Shown in pieces: positions 1 to 8,578 of a stretch of 64,000 nucleotides of DNA. The stretch lies in assembly GCF_030676955.1 (NCBI RefSeq), contig NZ_JAUUUU010000003.1, positions 186,001-250,000 on the forward strand, read 5' to 3'. The number at the start of each line of letters is the position of its first letter. Position 1 is the stretch's first letter. The position numbers and the translations under genes are program-made. Origin of the DNA: Porticoccus litoralis (GTDB lineage: Bacteria > Pseudomonadota > Gammaproteobacteria > Pseudomonadales > Porticoccaceae). A model generated the notes under the pieces. It was not told where the DNA came from and made no database searches. It worked only from the letters and a program-made list of their open reading frames with translations.

Positions 1-416
1 CTAAAGACCGGGTTGCTGGCGAGCTTTTCAGACAGGGCATCCTGCTCACGCAAAAAGCGTCGAAGCACGGCATTGATTAGCCCTTTTGCCCAGTTTTTCT
101 TCAGTGCCGCTGCTGTGGCAACAGCTTCGTTGACAGCGGCGTGGGGGGGTATGCGTGTTTCCAACAGTTGGTATAGAGAGCAGGCCAGGGTCGCCTCAAT
201 ATCCAGATCTTTGGACTTGAACGGTTTTGCCAGCAGTTCTCCGAGATAGAGCTCAAGGCGTGGATAGAAACGCAGTGTGCCGTAACAGAGCTGCTGTAAC
301 AGGCCGCGGTCTCTTTCCGAGACTTTTCCCAGGTAGTTGGGCAGCAGGCTGCTCAGTGATCCGTCATCACGGAGGATGGCGGAGATAATTTTGGCGGCAG
401 CCACCCGAACGTTCAC
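1..416 (-). CDS. rsmB: 16S rRNA m5C967 methyltransferase RsmB, N-terminal part
   Basis: The gene runs off the left edge, so only the first 138 residues are present. They form the NusB-like RNA-binding domain that precedes the SAM-dependent methyltransferase domain in this family, including the stretch LLQQLCYGTLRFYPRL. The product methylates C967 of 16S rRNA. The GTG start (416-414) overlaps the fmt stop in a GTGA, so it is translationally coupled to fmt. The def-fmt-rsmB order is that of Pseudomonas and E. coli. The reading comes from direct translation of the minus strand; the methyltransferase half cannot be judged here. Confidence 0.9.
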   Translation of the reverse strand, partial: MNVRVAAAKIISAILRDDGSLSSLLPNYLGKVSERDRGLLQQLCYGTLRFYPRLELYLGELLAKPFKSKDLDIEATLACSLYQLLETRIPPHAAVNEAVATAAALKKNWAKGLINAVLRRFLREQDALSEKLASNPVF

Positions 417-1357
417 TGGCCGAGAACCTTGCCGGGCGCAAACATTTCCCCGTAGGCATTGAGAACGTCAGCAACCTGCAACGGTTTTTTCCCGGGCAAT
501 TGCAGGTGTGTGATGCGCAGTTGACCATTGCCGGTCTGAACCCATATGCCTTCACGATCAGCATGGTTGATGGTGCCAGGAACTGCTGCCGGTATGTTTT
601 CTGTTTCAGGGATGGCGCGCCAGATCTTGATACGCTCGCCGGACAAGGAGGTATAACAAACGGGGAACGGGTTGAGTGCACGAATTTTTCGGTCGAGCTC
701 GGTGGCGGTATCAGACCAGTTTAGCAGCGCTTCTTCCTTGCTGATTTTGGGTGCGTAGTTGCTCAGGCTGTTATCCTGTTTTTCTGCTACTGCTGTGCCG
801 TGGACAAGTTCTCTCAGGCAACTTAACAGAGCAGATGGCCCTATTCCTGCCAGCTTGTCATGCAAGGTAGCAGCAGTGTCGTCGGCTTCGATGGTGCAGT
901 GAGCCTTAAGCAGCATGTCGCCGGTATCCAGTCCAACATCCATTTGCATGATGGTCACACCGGTTTCAGTATCACCTGCCTCAATAGCGCGCTGAATGGG
1001 TGCCGCGCCGCGCCAGCGAGGTAATAGGGAGGCGTGCACGTTGATGCACCCTAATCTTGGAGTTTTCAGCACTTCTTTGGGGAGGAGTAGCCCGTAGGCC
1101 ACCACGACCATGATGTCTGCCTGGTAACTGGCCAGTTGAGTCTGGGCATCGATGTTTTTCAGGCTTTGTGGCTGCTCAACAGGCAATTGATGCTTATCAG
1201 CCAATTGCTTGACCGGGCTGGCGGTGAGTTTTTTGCCACGGCCTGCCGGGCGATCGGGCTGGGTATAGACGGCAACCACTTCAATCTCCGTGGCAGCGAT
1301 CAGTGCCTCTAGATGAATGGCAGCAAACTCTGGTGTGCCAGCAAAAATAACGCGCAA
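413..1357 (-). CDS. fmt: Methionyl-tRNA formyltransferase
   Basis: Transfers a formyl group from 10-formyl-tetrahydrofolate to initiator Met-tRNA. The 314-residue length is typical. The N-terminal domain opens with MRVIFAGTPEFAA and holds the folate-site motif SLLPRWRGAAPIQ followed by GDTETGVTIMQM. The C-terminal OB-like domain follows from about residue 205. The start is TTG (1357-1355), preceded by GAGGA seven bases upstream; no better ATG exists. It lies 27 bp downstream of def and overlaps rsmB, which is the usual def-fmt-rsmB operon. Confidence 0.97.
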   Translation of the reverse strand: MRVIFAGTPEFAAIHLEALIAATEIEVVAVYTQPDRPAGRGKKLTASPVKQLADKHQLPVEQPQSLKNIDAQTQLASYQADIMVVVAYGLLLPKEVLKTPRLGCINVHASLLPRWRGAAPIQRAIEAGDTETGVTIMQMDVGLDTGDMLLKAHCTIEADDTAATLHDKLAGIGPSALLSCLRELVHGTAVAEKQDNSLSNYAPKISKEEALLNWSDTATELDRKIRALNPFPVCYTSLSGERIKIWRAIPETENIPAAVPGTINHADREGIWVQTGNGQLRITHLQLPGKKPLQVADVLNAYGEMFAPGKVLGQ

Positions 1358-1384
1358 TGGATTATCCTCAGCGCCAGCCAGAAG

Positions 1385-1891
1385 CTAGTCGGCGTGGCGG
1401 CTCAGTTTTTCAAGTTTCGTGCGGATTCGTTGCCGCTTGACCGGCGACAGGTAATCCACAAAAAGTTTGCCGTCCAGGTGATCAATCTCGTGCTGGATAC
1501 AGACAGCTAACAGCCCGTCCGGCAGAAGCTCAAAGGCGTTGCCATCACGATCCAGCGCAGTAACACGAATATGCTCTGGGCGCTGCACGGTCTCGTAGAA
1601 GCCTGGTACAGACAGACAACCCTCCTGGTGGGGGCATGTCTCGTCACCGAGCACCTCAATTTGAGGATTGATTAATACCATGGGCTGGTCGCCAGCTTCC
1701 GACAGATCCATGACAATGACTCGCTGATGGACATTTACCTGTGTGGCAGCCAGGCCTATCCCCTGAGCGTGGTACATGGTCTCGAGCATGTCATCCACAA
1801 GAGAACGAATTCCATCATTAATATCGTCGACTGCTTTTGCTGTTGTTCGCAGGCGGGGATCGGGGAATTCAAGTATGGTAAGTAATGACAT
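1385..1891 (-). CDS. def: Peptide deformylase
   Basis: Removes the N-formyl group from nascent proteins and works with fmt, its downstream neighbour. The 168-residue product carries all three family motifs: GIGLAATQ (near residue 45), EGCLS (near 90) and QHEIDHLDG (near 132), which supply the Gln, Cys and two His of the metal centre. The open frame extends 81 codons further upstream, but MSLLTILEFPDPRLR is the normal N-terminus, so the start at 1891 was chosen. It diverges from the LysM gene across about 136 bp. Confidence 0.97.
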   Translation of the reverse strand: MSLLTILEFPDPRLRTTAKAVDDINDGIRSLVDDMLETMYHAQGIGLAATQVNVHQRVIVMDLSEAGDQPMVLINPQIEVLGDETCPHQEGCLSVPGFYETVQRPEHIRVTALDRDGNAFELLPDGLLAVCIQHEIDHLDGKLFVDYLSPVKRQRIRTKLEKLSRHAD

Positions 1892-2027
1892 TTGTTTGTG
1901 ACGGGTTTCTAGCAATCTGGCGTAAACCACTGCTAACATAGGGCCAATGGTAGGGTATTTTTCACAGAATACCGCCGGGTGGGAAGTATACACACAATCG
2001 GGATATAGCACACAGGACGGCCAGAAG

Positions 2028-3044
2028 ATGAAAAAAACATTGTTGGGAGTAATAGCAGCATGCGCTATTACCATGGCAGTAATCGCTGCTGAAGCACCCT
2101 TTAATGACAATGTGCCCGACAAATACACAGTCAAAAAAGGCGATACACTTTGGGATATCTCCGAGCTTTATCTTCGCGACCCTTGGCTGTGGCCGGAAAT
2201 CTGGTACGTTAACCCCCAGATTCGCAACCCCCACCTGATCTATCCGGGCGATATTATTTCCCTTGTCTATATTGATGGTCGTCCCCGCTTGACTCTGCAG
2301 CGTAGCCGCGATGTGAAGTTGTCCCCAGATGTCAAAGTCCTCCCCCATGAAGCAGCAATTCCTACACTGCCTCTGGATGTGATTAATAATTTCCTGTCGC
2401 GCAACCGAGTGGTGACTGAAGATGAAATTGAGGGCTCACCCTATGTTGTGGCGGGCTATGAAAAGCGCATTCTTACCGGCTTCAATGACACGTTCTATGC
2501 CCGGGGTGAATTTGATGAAACACCGGCCTATGGCCTTTACCGTATTGGTGAGCCGTATGTCGACCCGGAAACTGAAGAGGTGTTGGGGATTCGTGCCCAG
2601 GATATCGGTTCAGCGAAAGTCAAAACCGTAGATGCTGACATTGCCACACTGCAGGCGACACGTGTTGTTGAAGAAGTTCGCATTGGTGAGCGTCTGCTAC
2701 CTCACGAAGAGCGCCGCCTGGAGTCCAACTTCTACCCCAGCAGCCCCGAAGGAGATATAAAGGGCGTCATCATGGCAGTGGAAGGCGGTATTACCCAAGT
2801 TGGCCATCTTGATGTTGTTGCGATCAACCGTGGCGAGCGTGAAGGCCTGGTGGCCGGTAATATTCTAGCGATACATAAACGTGGTGAAACCGTTAAAGAT
2901 CGCGTTGCCAAGGAACAAATCACATTGCCCAGTGAGCGTGCCGGTCTGGTCATGGTTTTCAGAACCTTCGAAAAAATGAGTTATGGTCTGGTGATGAGCG
3001 CTGATCGGCCGTTGGCAGTGAACGATTTGGTACAGAACCCCTGA
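2028..3044 (+). CDS. LysM-domain exported protein
   Basis: A 338-residue exported protein. The start at MKKTLLGVIAACAIT gives a cleavable signal peptide ending near AEA. A LysM peptidoglycan-binding domain follows directly (about residues 35-85: YTVKKGDTLWDISELYLRD, then NPHLIYPGD). The remaining 250 residues contain no enzyme domain I recognise. The same gene sits between def and dprA in Pseudomonas. Its location implies a cell-wall-associated envelope role. The precise function is unknown. An intrinsic terminator follows. Confidence 0.9.
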   Translation: MKKTLLGVIAACAITMAVIAAEAPFNDNVPDKYTVKKGDTLWDISELYLRDPWLWPEIWYVNPQIRNPHLIYPGDIISLVYIDGRPRLTLQRSRDVKLSPDVKVLPHEAAIPTLPLDVINNFLSRNRVVTEDEIEGSPYVVAGYEKRILTGFNDTFYARGEFDETPAYGLYRIGEPYVDPETEEVLGIRAQDIGSAKVKTVDADIATLQATRVVEEVRIGERLLPHEERRLESNFYPSSPEGDIKGVIMAVEGGITQVGHLDVVAINRGEREGLVAGNILAIHKRGETVKDRVAKEQITLPSERAGLVMVFRTFEKMSYGLVMSADRPLAVNDLVQNP

Positions 3045-3060
3045 TCGGAAACGGTTTCAG

Positions 3061-3091
3061 AAAACGCCGACATTGAGTCGGCGTTTTTTTT
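3061..3091 (+). terminator. Intrinsic terminator after the LysM gene
   Basis: AAAACGCCGAC and GTCGGCGTTTT form an 11-bp stem around the loop ATTGA, followed by a run of eight T. It separates the LysM gene from dprA. Confidence 0.9.
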
Positions 3092-3123
3092 GATTAAAAT
3101 TTGGCATATTGAGGTGTTCAAGG

Positions 3124-4230
3124 ATGAACAGCATGGATAAGGATAGGAGCGCCTGCCTTATTTTGGCCATGGCCAAAAGCATTCGCGCCAGCGATATCTG
3201 GATGTTATTGCGGCATGGCGTATCACTATCAGCAGTGGTGGCCGAGCCCGAAAGTATTACCAGTGTGATAGCAGACCAGAAGGCAGTCAGGCGATGGTCC
3301 GAGCTGAGACCGCAACTGCCACAACTCGAAGATCGCGCCGATGAGGTTTTAAACTGGTGCGTTCGTCATCAGGTCAATTGCATTACGGCCCTTGATGGGA
3401 CATACCCGCCTCTACTCAGAGAAATCTCCGTGCCTCCCCCGCTGTTGTTTGTGCGGGGAGAAAGTTCCTGCTTGTCGATGCCACAGATTGCCGTGGTCGG
3501 GAGTCGCAATGCAACACCCCAGGGCCTCAGGAATGCTGAAAGCTTTTCCCGATATCTGGCCAGCGGTGGATTTGTGATCACCAGTGGGTTGGCATTGGGT
3601 ATCGATGGGGCTGCGCATCGAGGCGCTCTTCAAAGTGGAAAAACAGTGGCGGTATTGGGGGCTGGTGTGGATGTGGTTTACCCGAGACAGCACCAGGATA
3701 TTTATCAGCGTATTCTTGAGGGTGGTGGTGTTGTGGTCAGTGAATTTTTACCGGGAACCTCACCCCTGCCATCGCATTTTCCTCGCCGCAATCGCTTGAT
3801 CAGTGGGTTGAGTTCCGGCGTGCTGGTCGTTGAGGCGGCGCTAAAAAGTGGTTCGTTAATCACGGCTCGATATGCTCTGGAACAGAATCGGGAAGTCTTT
3901 GCCATTCCTGGATCCATCCACAATCCCATGAGCAGGGGAAGCCACCTTCTCATCAAGCAGGGGGCGACACTGGTGGAATCACCACAGGAGGTTGTCGAAC
4001 AGTTGGGCGGCATGCTTGAATATTATGCTGAAACGGTCGTCACGACGGCGCCCGAATGTTCGGGCGAGGAGAAGAGGCTGTTATCCGCCATGGGGTTTGA
4101 TCCTGTGGACGTGGATAGTCTGGTGATATCGACCGGAATGCCTGCCAAGCATGTGATGCAAATGCTGATGTTATTGGAATTGGATGGAAAAGTTGTTTCC
4201 ATCAACGGTTCATTTCAGCGACTGGAATGA
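3124..4230 (+). CDS. dprA: DNA processing protein DprA/Smf
   Basis: Loads RecA onto incoming single-stranded DNA in transformation. The Rossmann-like DprA core is clear: VVGSRNATPQG, TSGLALGIDGAAHRGAL, VLGAGVDVVYP, FPRRNRLISGLS and FAIPGSIHNPMSRGSHLL, then a C-terminal winged-helix region. At 368 residues it has the usual length. Two ATG starts are possible: 3124, with GAGGTG seven bases ahead, and 3133, with AAGGA eight bases ahead. The upstream TTG is less likely. The order LysM-dprA is conserved in Pseudomonas. No other competence gene lies in the window. Confidence 0.95.
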   Translation: MNSMDKDRSACLILAMAKSIRASDIWMLLRHGVSLSAVVAEPESITSVIADQKAVRRWSELRPQLPQLEDRADEVLNWCVRHQVNCITALDGTYPPLLREISVPPPLLFVRGESSCLSMPQIAVVGSRNATPQGLRNAESFSRYLASGGFVITSGLALGIDGAAHRGALQSGKTVAVLGAGVDVVYPRQHQDIYQRILEGGGVVVSEFLPGTSPLPSHFPRRNRLISGLSSGVLVVEAALKSGSLITARYALEQNREVFAIPGSIHNPMSRGSHLLIKQGATLVESPQEVVEQLGGMLEYYAETVVTTAPECSGEEKRLLSAMGFDPVDVDSLVISTGMPAKHVMQMLMLLELDGKVVSINGSFQRLE

Positions 4231-4361
4231 TTTCCAAGCTGTCCATAAAATGACCGGCAGACGGATTTTAGTAACAAAACCAATCTGTTATCGCTATTTT
4301 TTCGGTTGCGAAAGCCGGTTTGTTCCGGTAGCCTGCGCTGCTTTTCAAAAGGGAGTAAAAA

Positions 4362-4868
4362 ATGAGCAAGCCCTTTGTTGCTATTCTTATGGGTTCTGAT
4401 TCTGACTTGCCGACCATGGAAGCCAGTTTTGAAATACTGAAGAAATTTGACGTTCCGTTCGAAGTGAAGGTGCTGTCTGCACACCGCACACCTGAGGCCA
4501 CACACAGCTATGTGCAGGGCGCAGACCAGCGTGGTTGCGCCGCATTCATCTGTGCGGCCGGCATGGCGGCGCACCTGGCGGGAGCCGTTTCTGCCAACAC
4601 ACTGAAACCGGTTATTGGCGTGCCCATCAATTCTTCCCTGGATGGATTGGATGCCCTCCTCTCCACGGTGCAAATGCCCGGTGGTATTCCCGTGGCCACC
4701 GTAGCCATTGGCAAAGCTGGCGCTAAGAATGCCGCTTATCTGGCAGCACAGATTATCGGTGTCAGTGACAGTGAGCTGCATCGCAAGCTGGTTGAAGAGC
4801 GTGCCGCCAATGCCCAGGCCATCCTAGATAAAGATGCCGCGTTACAGGAAAAGCTGAACAACGCTTGA
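4362..4868 (+). CDS. purE: N5-carboxyaminoimidazole ribonucleotide mutase (class I PurE)
   Basis: Converts N5-CAIR to CAIR in purine synthesis. The 168-residue protein begins VAILMGSDSDLPTM, the class I signature, and has SAHRTPE, the CO2/carboxylate-site GMAAHLAG and PVIGVPINSS. GGGAG lies seven bases before the ATG. Class I enzymes need PurK to make N5-CAIR, but purK is not adjacent; tsaC follows instead, so purK must lie elsewhere. The 131 bp between dprA and purE hold no clear promoter or operator that I can name. Confidence 0.97.
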   Translation: MSKPFVAILMGSDSDLPTMEASFEILKKFDVPFEVKVLSAHRTPEATHSYVQGADQRGCAAFICAAGMAAHLAGAVSANTLKPVIGVPINSSLDGLDALLSTVQMPGGIPVATVAIGKAGAKNAAYLAAQIIGVSDSELHRKLVEERAANAQAILDKDAALQEKLNNA

Positions 4869-4885
4869 CCGGCAATTTGAATCCC

Positions 4886-5449
4886 ATGCTCCTCCCAACC
4901 CTGCACATTGCCGGGGCTGTAAAAGCCTTGCGCAATGGTGGGGTTATTGCCTACCCCACGGAGGCAGTTTGGGGTCTTGGTTGTGACCCTCTGGATCAGT
5001 CAGCCGTTCACCGTATCCTTGCCATGAAACATCGGCGCCAGGATATGGGGCTGATCATGATTGCTTCAAATATTTCCCAGTTTGAGCCGTTTTTAAGCGG
5101 CCTGCCTACACCTTACCTGCAGAGACTTGAAGACAGTTGGCCCGGGCCGCAGACTTGGCTGGTACCCAACAATGGAGCTGCTCCCTGCTGGGTTACCGGG
5201 GGACGTGAGACGTTGGCGCTGCGGGTGACCAGCCACCCGATTGCCGCGGCCCTTTGCCAGAAATATGGTGGGCCGTTGATCTCTACTTCCGCGAATCCCC
5301 ATGGTCGTCCACCCGCAACGTCCCGGCTCAAGGTCGAGCTGTATTTTCATTCTCTGCTTGATGCTGTGGTGCCTGGCCCTCTCGGTGGTATGCAAAAACC
5401 AACGCCAATTATCAACCTGTTAACCGGTGAGACGATCCGCACCGGTTGA
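4886..5449 (+). CDS. tsaC: Threonylcarbamoyl-AMP synthase TsaC (YrdC domain)
   Basis: Makes threonylcarbamoyl-AMP from threonine, bicarbonate and ATP for t6A37 modification of ANN-decoding tRNAs. It is a single-domain YrdC protein of 187 residues: IAYPTEAVWGLGCDP, then KHRRQDMGLIMI, SWPGPQTWLVP, LALRVTSHP and PLISTSAN. It follows purE closely. The ATG at 4886 places IAYPTEAV at residue 21, as in E. coli TsaC. A TTG at 4865 that overlaps the purE stop is an alternative start. Synteny with dprA and hemF supports the call. Confidence 0.95.
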   Translation: MLLPTLHIAGAVKALRNGGVIAYPTEAVWGLGCDPLDQSAVHRILAMKHRRQDMGLIMIASNISQFEPFLSGLPTPYLQRLEDSWPGPQTWLVPNNGAAPCWVTGGRETLALRVTSHPIAAALCQKYGGPLISTSANPHGRPPATSRLKVELYFHSLLDAVVPGPLGGMQKPTPIINLLTGETIRTG

Positions 5450-5549
5450 TGTACCTGCTTTATCCTTTTTTCAGAGTGTTGCGGTTGTCATTGCCGTCCT
5501 GGCAAAGCAAACTTGCGCATCCTGCATTGATGTCCAGCGAGTAAAAACC

Positions 5550-6452
5550 ATGACCGACAAGCTAGCCGTTAAAAATTACCTGCTTGAATTGCAGAATCGC
5601 ATTTGCGAGGGTTTGCAGGCAGAAGATGGCGGCAGTTGTTTTCAGGAAGACAGCTGGGTTCGTGAGGAAGGGGGTGGCGGTCGCAGCCGGGTGATTACTG
5701 GCGGCGCGGTGTTTGAGAAAGGAGGTGTAAATTTCTCCCATGTGCACGGCAACCAGCTCCCCCCGTCAGCTACAGCGGCGCGGCCGGAACTGGCCGGACG
5801 CTCCTTTGAGGCCATGGGTGTTTCCCTGGTGATGCACCCGGAAAATCCCTACGTGCCGACCTCGCATGCCAACGTACGTTTTTTTATCGCCGAAAAAGAG
5901 GGAGAACAACCCGTCTGGTGGTTTGGCGGCGGCTATGACCTGACTCCTTACTACGGCAACCAGGAGGACTGCCAGCATTGGCACAGAACGGCCAAGGCAG
6001 CCTGTGAACCCTTTGGTGAAGAAATTTATCCTCGCTTCAAACAATGGTGTGACGATTACTTTTATCTTAAACACCGCAGTGAGCCGCGTGGAGTTGGTGG
6101 CCTGTTTTTTGATGATTTCAATGAGCCCGGCTTTGAGCAAAGCTTTGCCCTGATGCGTGCGGTGGGAGACAGCTATCTGGATGCTTACCGACCCATCGTT
6201 CAGCGTCGCAAGGGTGCTACCTGGGGAGAGCGTGAAAGAGAATTTCAGCTCTACCGTCGAGGGCGCTATGTAGAGTTCAACCTAGTCTATGATCGGGGCA
6301 CGTTATTCGGCTTGCAGACCGGCGGCCGTACCGAGTCTATCCTGATGTCGCTACCACCCCTGGTTCGCTGGGAGTACAACTGGCAACCGGAACCGAACAG
6401 TCCCGAAGCAGAACTATATGAGATTTATTTGCAGCCCAGAGACTGGGTTTGA
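5550..6452 (+). CDS. hemF: Oxygen-dependent coproporphyrinogen III oxidase
   Basis: Oxidatively decarboxylates coproporphyrinogen III to protoporphyrinogen IX in aerobic haem synthesis. The 300-residue length equals the E. coli enzyme. Family landmarks are SRVITGGAVFEKGGVN, FGGGYDLTPYY, RGVGGLFFDDF and GRYVEFNLVYDRGT. The frame is open 41 codons upstream, but MTDKLAVKNYL is the expected N-terminus. The oxidase genes and ctaA/ctaB downstream create haem demand, and hemF-aroE is a conserved pair. hemW at 54 kb is not an alternative to this enzyme despite its name. Confidence 0.97.
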   Translation: MTDKLAVKNYLLELQNRICEGLQAEDGGSCFQEDSWVREEGGGGRSRVITGGAVFEKGGVNFSHVHGNQLPPSATAARPELAGRSFEAMGVSLVMHPENPYVPTSHANVRFFIAEKEGEQPVWWFGGGYDLTPYYGNQEDCQHWHRTAKAACEPFGEEIYPRFKQWCDDYFYLKHRSEPRGVGGLFFDDFNEPGFEQSFALMRAVGDSYLDAYRPIVQRRKGATWGEREREFQLYRRGRYVEFNLVYDRGTLFGLQTGGRTESILMSLPPLVRWEYNWQPEPNSPEAELYEIYLQPRDWV

Positions 6453-6463
6453 AGGAAAAGAGA

Positions 6464-7288
6464 ATGACTGATCGCTACGCAGTTTTTGGTAACCCTGTTG
6501 AGCAAAGTAAGTCCCCTACTATTCATGCAGCGTTTGCCGCCCAGACTGGGCAGACGATGACCTACAGTAAACAGCTGGTTGCGCTGGATGGTTTCAGTGA
6601 GGCTGCGGAAGCCTTTTTCGCCGCAGGTGGTAAGGGCTTGAACATTACCGTGCCCTTCAAACAGGAAGCCTACAGTTTTGCGGCACGATTGACTGCGCGG
6701 GCACGGCATGCCGGTGCTGTAAACACTCTGGCGTTACAGGATGACGGCACAATTCTCGGGGACAACACTGACGGTGTTGGGATGGTGCAGGACCTTCTGG
6801 AAAACCTTGGCTGGCAGATTCGTGGCAAGAAAGTACTGGTGCTGGGTGCCGGTGGTGCCGTACGCGGTGTACTCGAACCCCTCTTGGAGCAACTGCCACA
6901 GCATGTGGTGATTGCCAATCGTACCATCGACAAAGCTCTACAGCTGGCCAAGGGCTTTGCTGAAATGGGTTACCTGCTGGGCTGTGGTTTTGACATGCTG
7001 GAAGGGCAGCAATTTGACCTGGTCATCAATGGCACCAGCGCCAGCCTGGCAGGAGAAGTGCCACCCCTGCCAAATGATTTGCTCACCGCCGATGGTCACT
7101 GTTACGACCTGATGTATGCGGCGCAACCCACGCCTTTTCTCGTCTGGGCACGGCAGCATGGGGCGCGAGCCGTGTCCGATGGCCTGGGTATGCTGGTTGA
7201 GCAAGCGGCGGAATCCTTCAAGCTCTGGCGTGGGGTCAAACCGGAGACTAAACTGGTGATATCGGAATTAAGGGACAACCTGACGTAA
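6464..7288 (+). CDS. aroE: Shikimate dehydrogenase
   Basis: Reduces 3-dehydroshikimate to shikimate with NADPH. The 274-residue protein has the substrate motif FGNPVEQSKSPTIH at the N-terminus, GLNITVPFK with the catalytic Lys, NTDGVGM, the nucleotide-binding VLGAGGAVRG and an NRT cofactor-phosphate site (VIANRTIDKA). AAGGA lies seven bases before the ATG at 6464. It is 11 bp from hemF and probably co-transcribed with it. Confidence 0.97.
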   Translation: MTDRYAVFGNPVEQSKSPTIHAAFAAQTGQTMTYSKQLVALDGFSEAAEAFFAAGGKGLNITVPFKQEAYSFAARLTARARHAGAVNTLALQDDGTILGDNTDGVGMVQDLLENLGWQIRGKKVLVLGAGGAVRGVLEPLLEQLPQHVVIANRTIDKALQLAKGFAEMGYLLGCGFDMLEGQQFDLVINGTSASLAGEVPPLPNDLLTADGHCYDLMYAAQPTPFLVWARQHGARAVSDGLGMLVEQAAESFKLWRGVKPETKLVISELRDNLT

Positions 7289-7300
7289 GGGAGTGGATCG

Positions 7301-7624
7301 GTGATGAAGCATATTCTGAAAGTAGTAGCTGCGGCGATCTGTTGTCAGTGGCTAAGTTTGGCAGCGAATGCATCTGAAGGCTTGTGGATCGATGTGCGAT
7401 CGGCAACCGAGTATGAACAAGGTCATTTGCCTGGGGCAATCAATGTTATCCACACTGAAATCGGCTATGCCATTAACAGTCTCGCGCCAGATAAAAATCA
7501 GCCTATCAGGCTGTATTGCGGCAGCGGTCGTCGCGCGGGTATAGCGTTGCAGACCCTGGAAAATATGGGCTATACCAAGGTCAGCAACGAGGGTGGTTAC
7601 AACGAGCTAATCAATAGCCAGTAA
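7301..7624 (+). CDS. Periplasmic single-domain rhodanese (PspE-like)
   Basis: A 107-residue rhodanese-fold protein with an N-terminal signal peptide ending near AANASEG. The active-site loop is CGSGRRAG, with Cys followed by the anion-binding glycines and arginines. The upstream WIDVRSATEYEQGHLPGAINV is the usual first half. It probably handles thiosulfate or another sulfane-sulfur carrier in the periplasm; the substrate is inferred. The start is GTG 7301 or ATG 7304; AAGGGAG, overlapping the aroE stop, serves either. It is 12 bp after aroE and is likely its operon partner. Confidence 0.85.
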   Translation: MMKHILKVVAAAICCQWLSLAANASEGLWIDVRSATEYEQGHLPGAINVIHTEIGYAINSLAPDKNQPIRLYCGSGRRAGIALQTLENMGYTKVSNEGGYNELINSQ

Positions 7625-7635
7625 ACCAGAAGGGT

Positions 7636-8202
7636 TTATTCGGCGTCGTTGCGCCAGTCACCGGAGGCCTCTGCCAGATACTGATCTTTCAGTTTGACGT
7701 AATTGCCGGGTGAATAAGTGAAAAACTCCCGCTCCTTGTCGCTGACGGCCCTTAATAATCTGCAGGGGTTGCCCACGTAAAGGTTGCCGCTCTCAAGGCG
7801 TTTCCCCGGCGGTACAACGGTACCCGCACCAATAATGACTTCGTCCTCGACGATAGCGCCATCATTCACGATGGCACCATTCCCAACCAGAATACGATTC
7901 CCCAGGGTGCATCCGTGAAGAATCGCGCCGTGTCCAACAATGACATCATCACCGATGGTCAGGGGCCAGCCGCCTGGATTGAAGTGGCTGGCGTGGGTGA
8001 TGTGAAGAACGGCCGTGTCCTGTACATTGGAGCGATTGCCAATAGTGATACGGTGCATATCACCGCGAATCACGGCACCGGGCCATACGGACACATCATC
8101 GCCCAGGGTGACATCGCCTATCACCGTGGCGGCCGGGTCCACATAGACGCGGGCTCCCAGTGTTGGGGTGATGTCTTTATGAGGGCGAATGTTGTCGGTC
8201 AT
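7636..8202 (-). CDS. Gamma-class carbonic anhydrase-like hexapeptide protein (YrdA family)
   Basis: A left-handed beta-helix protein of 188 residues with hexapeptide repeats (VIGDVTLGDDVSVWPGAVIRGD). Metal-ligand histidines appear in VLHITHAS and VGHGAILHGC, as in gamma carbonic anhydrases and YrdA. Family members bind zinc but many show little or no carbonic anhydrase activity, so enzymatic function is not assured. The start at MTDNIRPHK (8202) is preferred over an in-frame codon five residues earlier. It faces the rhodanese gene tail to tail and diverges from yheV, as in Pseudomonas. Confidence 0.9.
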   Translation of the reverse strand: MTDNIRPHKDITPTLGARVYVDPAATVIGDVTLGDDVSVWPGAVIRGDMHRITIGNRSNVQDTAVLHITHASHFNPGGWPLTIGDDVIVGHGAILHGCTLGNRILVGNGAIVNDGAIVEDEVIIGAGTVVPPGKRLESGNLYVGNPCRLLRAVSDKEREFFTYSPGNYVKLKDQYLAEASGDWRNDAE

Positions 8203-8329
8203 ACTATTTTCTCGCAAAGTTGCTGTTGATATGAAGTTATAATAACGCCCATCCGGGCACTCTCAAACCTCTCTGTGGTGTGTCTTGTGTAGTTCAATCA
8301 ATATCAGCGGGCAAGTGGATTCTGTCGCC

Positions 8330-8569
8330 ATGTACAGTCAAAAAAAACGTTTTATCGCCGGAGCTGTTTGCCCGCGCTGCAATGCAATGGATAAGATCGT
8401 TGTGTTTTCAGAAGATGGAAAAGACTACCGGGCCTGTGTCAGCTGTGATTTCAGAGAACAAATGTTTTTGCAAAGCGCTCCCCGAGAACTCGAGACGCGC
8501 GTCAATCGTACCGAAGCTGAAAAGCAGGCAGAAGTGCAACCGGTCAAGCTGATCGATCCAGGCAAGTAA
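8330..8569 (+). CDS. yheV: YheV-family putative metal-ribbon protein
   Basis: A 79-residue protein with two Cys pairs, CPRC (near residue 14) and CVSC (near 38), spaced as in a zinc ribbon. It opens with KKRFIAGAVCPRC, the hallmark of the YheV (DUF2387) family. The function is not established. The start at MYSQKKRF was chosen over an upstream in-frame ATG because family members begin there. The gamma carbonic anhydrase neighbour is conserved in Pseudomonas. Confidence 0.85.
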   Translation: MYSQKKRFIAGAVCPRCNAMDKIVVFSEDGKDYRACVSCDFREQMFLQSAPRELETRVNRTEAEKQAEVQPVKLIDPGK

Positions 8570-8578
8570 AAAACGTAA

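Noticed and set aside
1947..2027. Upstream extension of the LysM protein by 27 residues
   Set aside because: The extension would bury the signal peptide; the ATG at 2028 gives a normal secreted N-terminus.
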